64,000 nucleotides of DNA from NCBI GenBank assembly GCA_963719025.1, contig CAVRBK010000005.1, forward strand, positions 1 through 64,000, read 5' to 3'. A model generated the notes under the pieces. The model was not told the DNA's origin. It was given only the letters and a program-made list of their open reading frames with translations, and searched no databases. The translations under genes and the position numbers were made by a program. This stretch comes from Thiosocius sp963719025 (GTDB taxonomy: Bacteria > Pseudomonadota > Gammaproteobacteria > Chromatiales > Chromatiaceae). This document shows, piece after piece, positions 50,193 through 59,684 of this stretch; the stretch's first letter is position 1; every line of letters begins with the position of its first letter.

Positions 50193-52517
50193 GTGCTTCG
50201 TTTTTCGCTGTTGTTCGGCGTCGGTGTGCTGCTGTTTCACCAGTTGCCGAGACTGCCTCCAGCTGCCTGGCTGGCCGGTGAACTGCTTGTGTTTCTGATC
50301 CTGCTGTCGTGGTGGCGCGCGCGACCGTGGGTCGCGTTGTTGGCCGGGTTTGCCTGGTCACACGGATTCGGGCTCATTGCGCAGCCGGCGGCAATGCCGC
50401 TCGACCAGCCTGTCTCGCGGTTTATCGCGACCGGTCGGGTCGTCGGCCTGCCGCAGGCCGACGAGGGGCGAACGCGCTTCATTTTTGAGATCGAATCGCT
50501 GGTCAGGGGCGAACGGCAATATACCGGCAACTGGCGCCTGAGGTTGTCGTGGCGCAACCCGCCGACCTTGCATTCGGGTGACCGCTGGACACTTCCGCTG
50601 CGGGTTCGTGCGGCACATGGCTACGCGTCGCCAGGCGCCTGGGACTACGAAGGATGGCTGTATCGCCAGGGCATCCGTTACACCGGTTATGTCAGTGATG
50701 ACGCCGAGCCGATACGGCTGCGGACAGAGGACTGTTGCCTGATCGACAGGTACCGCGAGCGCGTGCTTGCCCAACTCGGTGCGCTCGCGGTCTCGGATTT
50801 TTCGCGCGGGGTGCTGGGTGCGCTGGTGGTGGCGGACCGTTCGGGCCTGAATGCCCGGGACAAGGCGTTGTTCCGTGATACCGGCACGAGCCACCTGATC
50901 GCGGTGTCGGGACTGCACATCGGCCTGGTCGGCGGTCTCGGGATGTTGCTGCTTGGGGGCGTGTGGCGTCGCCTGCCGCGCCTGTGCGGGCGGGTACCGG
51001 CCCGGATGGCGGGCGCCGCGGCAGGCATGTTTGTGGCCATCGTTTACGCCGGCATGGCGGGCATGGGGCTGCCGACCCAGCGCGCGCTGATCATGCTTGC
51101 TGTGGTCGCGGTGGGACTGGTCATGCGCCGCGAGACCCGCGTGCTGCATGCGCTGTCAGTTGCCCTGGCCCTGGTCCTGGCCAGGCATCCGCCATCCGTC
51201 GTCGAAGCCGGGCTGTGGCTGTCGTTTTGTGCGGTCTTGGCGATTTTCGCGGTGCTGCAGTGGGCGCCTGGGGCTGGTCGTTTACGCCAGTTGCTGCTCA
51301 TGCAATTGGCAGTGACGCTCGCTCTGTGGCCGGTTCTGGTGTTTTTCGGACTGCCGGCGAGCGGTATAAGTCCATTGGTCAACCTGCTGCTCGTGCCGCT
51401 GTTCAGCGTGCTGGTCGTGCCCTGGGCGCTCGGCGGTGCGCTGTTACTGATGATCTCTCCCCAACTGGGCGCCCACCTGCTGCAGCCTCTGGCTTGGCTG
51501 CTCGACCTGGTTCAGCAGGGGCTGGCGTGGGCCAGCGGACTGTCCTGGGTGCTGCCCGGTATGGCCGGATCCGGCGCGCTGCTGCTGTTGTGTCTTGTTT
51601 TTGGCGCGGCCCTGTTGCTGATGCCGCCGGGTCTGCCGCTGCGTTGGCTGGGCGTGCCCATGCTGTTGACGTCCCTGCTGCCGCGCGATGCCGATGTGGC
51701 GCATGGCGACTTCGTGTTCAGCCTGCTCGATGTGGGGCAGGGACTGAGCTCGGTGATCGAGACGCGTCAGCACACCCTGGTATTCGACACTGGACCGGCC
51801 TACCCAACGGGCTTCAACACGGCCGATGCCGTACTTGTGCCCTTCCTTCGCCAACGCGGGATAACGCAGATCGACCGGCTGGTGCTGAGCCACGGCGACA
51901 GTGACCATGCTGGGGGCGTCGGGCAGCTCAAATCGGCGGTGCCGGTGACGCAGGTGTTGTCCGGCGAGCCCGGGCGTGTGGGTTTCGGCGCGATTCGCTG
52001 CCAGGCGGGGGAGCAGTGGTCGTGGGATGGTGTGATGTTCACGATATTGCACCCGTCACCCGGTAAAATCCTGGAGGGCAACAATGCGTCCTGCGTGCTG
52101 CAGGTGAGAAACGCGGCGGGTACCTTGCTGCTGACCGGCGACATCGAGCGTGCGGTTGAGCGACGGCTGGCAATGACCCTGGGCAACCGGCTGCAGGCAG
52201 ATGTTGTCGTAGCACCACATCATGGCAGTCGCAGTTCGTCCAGTCGGGCTTTTGTCCGGGCGACCGCACCGGATTACGTGCTGTACACCGCTGGATGGGC
52301 CAACCGTTACGGGTTTCCGGCTGCCGAGGTGGATGCGCGCTGGCGCGAGATAGGTGCGCATCGAATCAATACTTCGCTCAGCGGCACGTTGATATTTCGC
52401 TTTGGCCACGACGGGGTGATCGGGGGTCCGGTGGCCTACCGCGAGACACATCGCCGCATCTGGACGCACGACGGCAGTTCAGCGACAGCCGTCCATGCAG
52501 TATCATCCGGCGACTAG
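50193..52517 (+). CDS. comEC: ComEC/Rec2 DNA-uptake channel protein
   Basis: I choose GTG 50193, four bases after an AGGGAGG site (an upstream start at 50127 would add 22 residues). About 774 residues: N-terminal helices and an OB-like periplasmic domain, the competence core SHLIAVSGLHIGLVGGLGML near 250 with GLPTQRALIMLAVVAVGLVM, further helices, then a metallo-beta-lactamase-like domain (FSLLDVGQGLSSVIETRQHT, LSHGDSDHAGGVGQL, VVVAPHHGSRSSSS). ComEC passes single-stranded DNA across the inner membrane in natural transformation. A TATAGT-like -10 lies near 50088. Confidence 0.9.
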   Translation: MLRFSLLFGVGVLLFHQLPRLPPAAWLAGELLVFLILLSWWRARPWVALLAGFAWSHGFGLIAQPAAMPLDQPVSRFIATGRVVGLPQADEGRTRFIFEIESLVRGERQYTGNWRLRLSWRNPPTLHSGDRWTLPLRVRAAHGYASPGAWDYEGWLYRQGIRYTGYVSDDAEPIRLRTEDCCLIDRYRERVLAQLGALAVSDFSRGVLGALVVADRSGLNARDKALFRDTGTSHLIAVSGLHIGLVGGLGMLLLGGVWRRLPRLCGRVPARMAGAAAGMFVAIVYAGMAGMGLPTQRALIMLAVVAVGLVMRRETRVLHALSVALALVLARHPPSVVEAGLWLSFCAVLAIFAVLQWAPGAGRLRQLLLMQLAVTLALWPVLVFFGLPASGISPLVNLLLVPLFSVLVVPWALGGALLLMISPQLGAHLLQPLAWLLDLVQQGLAWASGLSWVLPGMAGSGALLLLCLVFGAALLLMPPGLPLRWLGVPMLLTSLLPRDADVAHGDFVFSLLDVGQGLSSVIETRQHTLVFDTGPAYPTGFNTADAVLVPFLRQRGITQIDRLVLSHGDSDHAGGVGQLKSAVPVTQVLSGEPGRVGFGAIRCQAGEQWSWDGVMFTILHPSPGKILEGNNASCVLQVRNAAGTLLLTGDIERAVERRLAMTLGNRLQADVVVAPHHGSRSSSSRAFVRATAPDYVLYTAGWANRYGFPAAEVDARWREIGAHRINTSLSGTLIFRFGHDGVIGGPVAYRETHRRIWTHDGSSATAVHAVSSGD

Positions 52518-52565
52518 ACACCGGCTTGTTCGGTAGATTCTGATTATTACGGAGGAACTCCCCGC

Positions 52566-53177
52566 GTGCTGGAACTTGTGAAAGCCGGTGGCTGGCTGAT
52601 GTGGCCGATCATCGCCTGTTCGATAATTGCGATGGCGATCATTGTTGAACGTCTCTGGGCCTACCGGCGTCGTAAGGTGCTCCCCACCAATCTCGTCGCA
52701 CAGATCTGGCAGCTGCATCAGAAAAGCCAGCTGACGGCCGCGCATATCGCGACAGTGAGGCACAGTTCGCCGCTGGGACGCATTCTGGCGGCCGGTCTGG
52801 TCAACCGAAAGCATTCGCGCGACGTAATGAAAGAGGCCATCGAGGAGGAGGGGCGCCAGGTCGTGCATGGCCTCGAGCGTTATCTCAATACCCTGGGGAC
52901 CATTGCCAATATCTCACCGCTGCTCGGTTTGCTGGGCACCGTTATCGGGATGATCAAGGTGTTTACCGCCATAACCAGCTCGGGCGTGGGCAATCCCGCG
53001 GTGTTGGCAGGCGGAATCTCCGAGGCATTGATCACCACCGCCGCGGGCCTCTCCGTGGCGATCCCCGCTGTTATTTTTCATCGCTATCTCAGCGGACGTG
53101 TCGACCGGATCGTCGTCCGGATGGAGGAGCAGGCGCTGAAAATGGTCGAAGTGATGCACGGTGAGCGGGAGAAGTGA
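52566..53177 (+). CDS. exbB: MotA/TolQ/ExbB proton channel protein
   Basis: 203 residues from a GTG start (GGAGG at 52551-52555). Three helices: MWPIIACSIIAMAIIVERLW, ISPLLGLLGTVIGMIKVFTA with the proton-channel Thr, and ALITTAAGLSVAIPAVIFHR. The size and lack of a long N-terminal helix fit the short ExbB form. With ExbD directly behind, it uses the proton gradient to energise a TonB-type or related protein; TonB itself is not here. It leads into the lpxK-ycaR-kdsB genes, as in many gammaproteobacteria. Confidence 0.88.
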   Translation: MLELVKAGGWLMWPIIACSIIAMAIIVERLWAYRRRKVLPTNLVAQIWQLHQKSQLTAAHIATVRHSSPLGRILAAGLVNRKHSRDVMKEAIEEEGRQVVHGLERYLNTLGTIANISPLLGLLGTVIGMIKVFTAITSSGVGNPAVLAGGISEALITTAAGLSVAIPAVIFHRYLSGRVDRIVVRMEEQALKMVEVMHGEREK

Positions 53178-53181
53178 GCAG

Positions 53182-53574
53182 ATGAATCTGCGACCACGCC
53201 GTTCGGAGCCACCCCGGGTCGACATCACGCCACTGATCGATGTGGTGTTTCTGATGCTGATCTTTTTCATGGTCTCGACCACCTTCGACAAGCAGACCCA
53301 GCTGAAGGTGGATCTGCCGCAGGCCAGCAGTGAGGATGTCGGCGAGTCGATTCCGGAAAAGATCGAGATCACGATCGACGCGAAGGGCCAGTTTTATGTC
53401 AACGAGCGCGAACTGGTAAAGCATGATCCTGAAACCCTGCGCCGCACCCTCGCAAAGGTTGCAGATGGGCGTGATGATCTGCCGATTATCGTGTCTGGCG
53501 ATCGCAGCGCCCCGCTGCAATCGATGATGACCGTGCTTGATGTGGCCGCCCAGCTCGGGCATGGTCAAGGCTGA
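53182..53574 (+). CDS. exbD: Biopolymer transport protein ExbD
   Basis: 130 residues from ATG 53182, four bases after the exbB stop. The single helix with the proton-carrying aspartate is PRVDITPLIDVVFLMLIFFM near residues 12-31. It is followed by the periplasmic domain KVDLPQASSEDVGESIPEK and VNERELVKHDPETLRRTL. It pairs with ExbB above. Confidence 0.92.
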   Translation: MNLRPRRSEPPRVDITPLIDVVFLMLIFFMVSTTFDKQTQLKVDLPQASSEDVGESIPEKIEITIDAKGQFYVNERELVKHDPETLRRTLAKVADGRDDLPIIVSGDRSAPLQSMMTVLDVAAQLGHGQG

Positions 53575-53605
53575 GCTTCGTCGCGCGCCAGTCCGGATTC
53601 CGAAG

Positions 53606-54648
53606 ATGCGCCGAGTAGTCACTGAACCTGTGGTCCGTCTCGATCACTTCTGGGACAGCAGAAACGGCGTAGCCCTGCTGCTCTGGCCCTTGTCCCAGCT
53701 CTTCGGCCTTGTCGCGTTGTTGCGCCGAATGGCTTATCGCTGGGGCCTGCTGCGGGCAAAACGTTTCCCTGTGCCCGTTCTGGTGGTCGGCAACATCACG
53801 GTCGGCGGCACGGGCAAAACGCCGCTGGTCATCTGGCTTGCCGAGTTCCTCCGACAGCGCGGGTTCAGGCCCGGCATCGTTTCGCGCGGATACGGTGGCG
53901 CGGCACGACACTGGCCACAGCAGGTACGTGCCGACAGTGATCCGGGAACAGTTGGCGACGAGGCCGTGATGCTGGCAGCCCGAACCGGGTTGCCCGATGT
54001 GCGTCGGGCCGGATCGGCCGGCAGCCGTCGAGGCGCTGCTGGTGCTATACCGATGTCAATATCGTGATCTCTGACGACGGCATGCAGCACTATGCCCTGG
54101 CACGTGATCTCGAGATCGCCGTGATCGATGGCGAGCGTCGGCTGGGAAATGGTTTTTTGCTGCCCGCGGGGCCTTTGCGGGAACCCGCCTCCCGTCTGCA
54201 GGATGTGGATCTTGTGGTGGCCAATGGTCGGGGCGGCAAGGGCGAGTACTCGATGAAGCTTTATCAGCCGATGCTCAGCCCGCTGGGTGGTGGCGAGCGT
54301 CGGGAACTCTCGCACCTGGGGAGCGGGACCGTGCATGCGGTGGCCGGTATCGGCAATCCCGCGCGGTTTTTCGACCTGTTGCGCCGCCATGGCATGCGGG
54401 TGGAAGAGCATGCATTTCCGGATCACCATCCCTACGTCGAGAATGATCTGAAGATCGATGATGGTCTGCCGGTTCTAATGACCGAGAAGGACGCGGTAAA
54501 ATGTCGTCGCCTGCCTTGCCGAAACTGCTGGGTTGTCCATGTTGATGTGCAACCGGATGCGCGTTTCGTTCACCGTCTCAGTATTGCGTTAAAGGAAATC
54601 GTCGATGGACAAAAAACTGCTGGACATCCTGGTGTGTCCGATCTGTAA
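53606..54648 (+). CDS. lpxK: Tetraacyldisaccharide 4'-kinase (lipid A), two frameshifts
   Basis: Start ATG 53606. N-terminal helix and P-loop (PVLVVGNITVGGTGKTPLVI), IVSRGYGG and GDEAVMLAARTG are intact. Then one extra base near 53997 and another near 54046 shift the frame before ISDDGMQHYALARDLEIAVI and the conserved VLMTEKDAVKC end. In between, the alternate frame gives MCVGPDRPAAVEALL, as expected of LpxK. Corrected length is about 346 residues. The 3' end overlaps ycaR by 44 bases. LpxK phosphorylates the 4' position of the lipid A precursor in the inner membrane; it is essential, so the breaks are probably errors. Confidence 0.88.
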
Positions 54649-54790
54649 AGGTAAGCTGGTGTATCGGCCCAAAGAGGGTGAACTCATCTGCAAGGTCGAC
54701 AGACTGGGTTTTCCGATTCGGGATGGTATTCCGGTGATGCTTGAGCAGGAGGCGCGCGCGCTTCCCGCTGATGAAGAGGTTGAAGGTTAG
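54605..54790 (+). CDS. Trm112/YcaR-like small protein
   Basis: 61 residues: LLDILVCPICKGKLVYR with a CPxC zinc-like motif, LICKVDRLGFPIRDGIPVML as the second half. Close to E. coli YcaR in sequence and position between lpxK and kdsB. Trm112 in other organisms is a methyltransferase partner; the role of YcaR is not settled. Confidence 0.9.
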   Translation: MDKKLLDILVCPICKGKLVYRPKEGELICKVDRLGFPIRDGIPVMLEQEARALPADEEVEG

Positions 54791-54793
54791 GCG

Positions 54794-55555
54794 ATGACCG
54801 CCTTCAAGGTTGTTATACCGGCGAGATTCGGTTCGCAGCGCCTGCCTGGCAAACCGTTGCTGGAGATCGCCGGCCAGCCAATGATCCAGCATGTGTTCGA
54901 GCGCGCCAGGGAAAGCGGCGCCGAAGAAATTGTTGTGGCCACCGATGACGCACGGATCGCGGCCGCCGCCCGACAGTTCGCCGACCAGGTTGTGATGACC
55001 TCGCCTGAGCATGCCAGTGGAACCGATCGGATCGCCGAGGTGGTCTCACGCATTGGGTGGTCCGCTGATACGATTGTGGTGAATCTGCAGGGTGACGAGC
55101 CGCTGATGCCGCCGGGGCTGTTGAGCCAGGTGGCACAGACCCTGGTCAGCCATGAAGAGGCCGATATGGCGACGCTCTGCGTGCCATTGGATGATCCGGA
55201 TCAGCTGTTCGATGTGAATGCCGTGAAGGTCGTCAGTAATCGCGACGGCTACGCCCTGTATTTCAGTCGCGCCACGATTCCATGGAAGCGCGACCTGTTC
55301 GATCCGGCATCGACCGCGACGCGGGAATGGCTGCAGGGTGTGTTTCGTCACCTCGGCATCTATGCCTACCGTGCCGGGTTTCTGGCGGGGTATTCGGGTT
55401 TGCCGATGGCGCCCATAGAGCGGATGGAATCGCTGGAGCAACTGCGCGTGCTGTGGAATGGCGGTCGGATTGCGGTCGACACGGCGAACGAGATGCCACC
55501 GCCCGGCGTGGATACGGCGGAGGATCTGGCCCGCATCGCGAAGCTACTGGCCTGA
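54794..55555 (+). CDS. kdsB: 3-deoxy-manno-octulosonate cytidylyltransferase
   Basis: 253 residues, starting three bases after the ycaR stop. Clear CMP-Kdo synthetase blocks: VVIPARFGSQRLPGKPLLEI, VVATDDARIAAAARQFADQV, MTSPEHASGTDRIAEVV, VNLQGDEPLMPP near 93-104, ALYFSRATIPW, and the GIYAYRAGFL and IEQL-type end. The enzyme activates Kdo with CTP for attachment to lipid A. It is last in the comEC-exbBD-lpxK-ycaR-kdsB row. Confidence 0.95.
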   Translation: MTAFKVVIPARFGSQRLPGKPLLEIAGQPMIQHVFERARESGAEEIVVATDDARIAAAARQFADQVVMTSPEHASGTDRIAEVVSRIGWSADTIVVNLQGDEPLMPPGLLSQVAQTLVSHEEADMATLCVPLDDPDQLFDVNAVKVVSNRDGYALYFSRATIPWKRDLFDPASTATREWLQGVFRHLGIYAYRAGFLAGYSGLPMAPIERMESLEQLRVLWNGGRIAVDTANEMPPPGVDTAEDLARIAKLLA

Positions 55556-55837
55556 TGGCGTCGTTCTGCGGCCTTCGAGCAGCAGCAATACGTCTTGCGA
55601 GTAGCCTTCGCCCGAGGGATCCGAGATGGGCAGGGTGAGTGTTCCGTCGGCCCGCCGGTTCGGTGCACCATACGCGTTTTGCTGCACAGGGCTGTCCGCC
55701 TGGCAGTCTTTGCAGCGACGAATCACGATGCTGTCGATGTCTCCAAGTACCTCGATCAGTATCCAGGCCTCGTCGAGATAGTCGAATTGCCCACCGATCA
55801 GTTGTTCGAGTTTACGGTGCAGGGTAGGTTCGCTCAT
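55544..55837 (-). CDS. Conserved hypothetical small protein
   Basis: 97 residues from ATG 55835-55837. The pattern EQLIGGQFDYLDEAWILIEV, DSIVIRRCKDCQADSPVQQN with a CxxC pair, and a DPSGEGYSQDVLLLL tail is compact and soluble. I do not recognise the family. It overlaps the end of kdsB by 12 bases in the opposite direction and is divergent from the phosphatase gene. Confidence 0.55.
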   Translation of the reverse strand: MSEPTLHRKLEQLIGGQFDYLDEAWILIEVLGDIDSIVIRRCKDCQADSPVQQNAYGAPNRRADGTLTLPISDPSGEGYSQDVLLLLEGRRTTPSGQ

Positions 55838-55885
55838 GATAGAAGACATCCCTGAAAATACCGGGTCGCTCCGAGGAACAAGTCA

Positions 55886-56368
55886 TTGAACAAGGTGAAG
55901 GTGCTGTTTATTTGCATGGGCAATATCTGCCGGTCTCCGACTGCGCATGGTGTATTCCGCGCGCTGGTGGAAACTGAGGGTCTGATGGACGCTATCAGTA
56001 TCGATTCGGCGGGTACCCATGCTTACCACGTGGGCAATGGGCCGGACAAGCGCGCGCAGGAAACGGCGCAGCGTCGAGGCGTGGATCTCTCCGATCTGGT
56101 GGCGCGGCGCGTGAGTGCCGAGGATTTCGATCAGTTCGATTATGTTGTGGCAATGGATCAGGACAACTACATATCGCTGAGCGAGATCTGCCCGAACGAG
56201 CATGTCGACAAGATCCACATGTTCATGGATTTCGCGCCACAGATGCGTACCCGCGAGGTGCCGGATCCGTACTACGGCGGGGCATCGGGTTTCGAACGCG
56301 TCTTCGATCTTGTTGAGGCCGCTTCGGCCGGTCTGCTCGCCGAAATCCGGCAGCGCCACCTCCGCTAG
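55886..56368 (+). CDS. Low-molecular-weight protein-tyrosine phosphatase
   Basis: 160 residues from a TTG start. The phosphate loop is CMGNICRS (CX5R) near residues 10-17, and the general-acid loop is VPDPYYGG near 127-134. VLFICMGNICRSPTAHGVFR and SIDSAGTHAYHVGNGPD match the family. Such phosphatases act on phosphotyrosine of bacterial tyrosine kinases or as arsenate-reductase-like relatives; the DPYYG loop supports the phosphatase role. Convergent with rne. Confidence 0.9.
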   Translation: MNKVKVLFICMGNICRSPTAHGVFRALVETEGLMDAISIDSAGTHAYHVGNGPDKRAQETAQRRGVDLSDLVARRVSAEDFDQFDYVVAMDQDNYISLSEICPNEHVDKIHMFMDFAPQMRTREVPDPYYGGASGFERVFDLVEAASAGLLAEIRQRHLR

Positions 56369-56382
56369 CTTCCGCCCAATCA

Positions 56383-56436
56383 GGAAGGCGCCGGAAGGGC
56401 CGTTTCAGCACGCCTGTGCTGCAACGGGTGCCTTCC
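56383..56436. other. Large two-layer stem-loop between convergent genes
   Basis: Outer arms GGAAGGC (56383-56389) and GCCTTCC (56430-56436) enclose an inner stem CCGTTTCAGCAC/GTGCTGCAACGG with a GCCT loop (56400-56427). No T-run on either side. A two-way rho-independent-like stop or an mRNA 3' stabiliser are both possible. Confidence 0.55.
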
Positions 56437-56450
56437 CAAACCTTTGGTCG

Positions 56451-59202
56451 TCAATCCTGTGGGGTTGGCGGCGCCTTAGCTGCCGGCTTCGGCGCATTCT
56501 CACCCGCGGTCTTCGTTTTCACCGCCGGCTCAGCCGCCGCAGCGGGTTTGTCCGCTTTCGGACTTTCCTGTTTCGGCTTTGCGGCAACGTCTTTGCTGGC
56601 CGCCTTGCTCGGCGGTGCTGCCCGTGCCGGCGCCTTCTCGGCCGGAGCAGCAGCCTGTACGGGTTTCGCTGGCTTCTCGGGGGCCGCTGTGGGCGTCGCT
56701 GCCGGCGTTTCGGCCACGGGCTTGCGAGCAGGCTTCGCTCGGACCGGTTTTTCTGCCACGGGCTTGGGGGCCGGCTCCGCCTGGGCAGGCTTTGCTGCTG
56801 CAGGTGCCGGGGTCGGCGCTGCGGCGGCGGGCTTTTCCGCCACCGGTTTTGGTGCCGGATCTGCCTTCGGTCCCGCCGCTGGCTGAGCCGTCACTGCCGA
56901 CTTCTCTGGACTCGCCGTCGCGGGCTTGGCGTCAATGTTGCCAGACGGCTTTGATGCCGGTGGTGTAGGACGGGGCGCGGCAGGTTTTTTCTCCTCGCCA
57001 CGCGATTCCGGCTTCGCCGGCGCAGGTTTCTCACTGGCGGGCTTGGCCTGGGTGGTCGTTGGCGCGGCAGTGGTCTTCTCAGTGCTGGATGCGTTCTCGC
57101 CGCCAGTTGAGGCTCTATCAGCACCACCGCGGCGCCGACGCCCGCCACGACGACCGCGACGTGAACTGCGCTTTGGTGTGCCATCGGCGTTCTCTGCAGT
57201 CCGCTCCTTTGACTCAGGCGCATTGGCTGCAGGCTGATTCTCGGTGCTGCGCTTTTCGCTGTCGGCCGGTTTTTTCTCGTTGCCAGTCTCGCCGCGTTGC
57301 GCATTGGAGCCGCGTCCGCCACGACGGTTGCGCCCCTGCCTGTTCTCGCCGCCCTGTCGGTTGCCGCTGCGCTGCCCGCCACGACGGTTGTTGGGATTCT
57401 TTTCCTGGCGCTCGCCGGCTTTGGATTCCGGCTTTTTCTTCGCCTCTGCGTCCGCCGGTTCTGCCGCCTGCTCGTCGCGCGGTGAAAAGATGCTGCTGAA
57501 CAGGCGCTTGATGAAGCCACTTTCGTTGTTCGTTGCGACCGGGACCGGGACCGGAACCGGGGTTGGAGGCGGGGCTGTTTCGGTCGGCCGCGGTGCCGGC
57601 GAGGCCGGAGCAATCGGTTTTACCGCTGCCTGCTCGATTCGGGCGGGTGCCCGCTGCGCCGGGGGCAGATTGTCGGGTTCGTAACCTTTTTCCTGGGTGT
57701 GGCTCGGGGCGTCGTCGCTCCTCCATGTCCTGCCGACGTACGCGCTCGATCTCGTACTTCGGGGTGTCCAGATGGCGATTGGGAATCAGGACGATATCCA
57801 CCTCGTGGCGCTGTTCGACGTCGGCGATGATCTGACGCTTTTCGTTGAGCAGGATAGGTCGCAACCTCGACTGGGAGCTGCGCGGTGACCCGGCCGGTAT
57901 TTTCTTTCAGCGCTTCTTCTTCGATGATGCGCAGGATCGACAGGGCCAGCGAATCGACACTGCGGATGTAGCCATGGCCGTCGCAGCGTGGGCAGACCTG
58001 GTGGGCTGATTCGCCAAGGGACGGACGCAGGCGCTGGCGCGACATTTCGAGCAGACCAAAGCGCGAGATGCGGCCGATCTGCACCCGTGGCGCGATCCTC
58101 TTTCATCGCATCTTTGAGGCGGTTTTCGACCTCGCGCTGATTGCGCGAAGGCGTCATGTCGATGAAGTCGATGACGAACAGGCCACCCAGGTCGCGCAGG
58201 CGCAGCTGACGAGCGATCTCGTCGGCGGCCTCGAGGTTGGTGTTCAGCGCCGTTTCCTCGATATCAGCGCCCTTGGTTGCGCGCGCCGAGTTGATATCGA
58301 TCGAGGTCAGGGCCTCGGTGTGATCGATGACGATCGCACCGCCGGAGGGCAGTCGCAGTTCGCGGCTGAACGCCGACTCGATCTGGGATTCGATCTGGTA
58401 GCGCGAAAACAGCGGTACTTCGTCTTCGTACAGGCGCAGTTTGCGCAGGTACTTCGGCATGACCTGCTCGATGAACTGCTGGGCCTGCTCGATGAATCTG
58501 TGGTTCGTCGACGACGATTTCGCCGATGTCCGCGCGCAGATGATCGCGAATCGAGCGGATGATGACGTTGCTTTCCTGGTAGATCAGGAATGGCGCCTTT
58601 CTCTCGCTGGCCGATTGCTCGATGGCGTTCCACAGCTGCAGCAGGTAGTCCAGATCCCACTGCAGTTCTTCGGCGCTCTTGCCGACCCCGGCGGTGCGCA
58701 CGATCAGGCCCATGCCCTCGGGGATCTCGAGGCTGCTCATGGCCTCGCGCAGTTCGGAGCGATCCTCGCCCTCGATGCGACGCGAGACGCCGCCGGCGCG
58801 CGGGTTGTTCGGCATCAGCACCAGGTAGCGGCCGGCCAGCGAGAGGAAGGTGGTCAGTGCGGCGCCCTTGTTGCCGCGTTCTTCCTTCTCGACCTGGACG
58901 ACGACTTCCTGGCCCTCTTTCAGCAGCTCATTGATATTGCGCTTGCCGTCATCGAACGCCTTGGCATTGAAGTAGGCGCGCGAGATCTCCTTCATCGGCA
59001 GGAAGCCATGCCGGTCGGCGCCGTACTCGACGAAGGCGGCCTCCAGGCTGGGTTCGACGCGGGTGATGCGTCCCTTGTAGATATTGGCTTTTTTGAGCTC
59101 CCGGCCGGGAGCTTCGATATCGAGGTTGTAAAGCTTTTGGCCATCGACGATGGCCACACGCAACTCTTCAGGCTGAGTCGCGTTGATCAGCATACGCTTC
59201 AT
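56451..59202 (-). CDS. rne: Ribonuclease E, four single-base insertions
   Basis: Start ATG 59200-59202: MKRMLINATQPEELRVAIVD. S1 domain (ANIYKGRITRVEPSLEAAFV, HGFLPMKEISRAYF), then the catalytic core (VIDHTEALTSIDINSARATK with the metal aspartates, GGLFVIDFIDM), and the zinc-link CPRCDGHG near 400. The phase moves near 58495, 58090, 57865 and 57695, each as one extra base would. The last 412 codons (57686-56451) are open: a low-complexity tail with RRGGRGS-like Arg/Gly patches, FIKRLFSSIFSPRDEQ (a likely membrane-binding helix) and long Ala/Pro/Lys repeats. Corrected length is about 915 residues. RNase E starts mRNA decay and rRNA/tRNA processing. Confidence 0.9.
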
Positions 59203-59684
59203 ATATTGTTCCTTATTGCCTTGCAGCATCAGCGCTACGAGCGTGTGGACGCCAACGGCCGAACCGATTGCTCAGAACAATCAGCCCAGTTGGCAAACCG
59301 CTTGTCGCCGGCAAACCTGTCAAAGGCAAATTCAATTAGGGGATGGCTGAAGTTCTGCGTTTCTCCTGCGGGTAACCGCATCGGGCGCGTGTCACAATTC
59401 AGCCATACCGATGTCTAGAGGCGCTTATTGCATGGGATCGCACCGCATCCGTCCGTCAGTGGGGACGCGATTGGCTCGTCACGAACAGCAAAGCAACGTG
59501 GAGAGATTTGCGCCACATGCATGCGCGCTTCACAATGCGCCGGGAAAATCACCCGGGGCAGATAATTCATCCGTCAGGTCCAGGCTCACAGACACTCGGT
59601 GTGCGGGTCCAGTGAAACCTGACGTCGACAAAATATATCAAATTATCAGACAGATGCATCATTTTTTGCAGGAGTCGGTGCATC
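59203..59684. other. Divergent rne/rluC intergenic, likely containing a long rne 5' leader
   Basis: About 480 bp. rne is known in E. coli to have a long 5' leader through which it controls its own mRNA; this gap could encode one on the minus strand, but no conserved hairpin was recognised. The rluC side is AT-rich (59625-59665) with a GCAGGAG site before ATG 59685. A 93-codon open frame (59411-59692) has no support. Confidence 0.4.
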
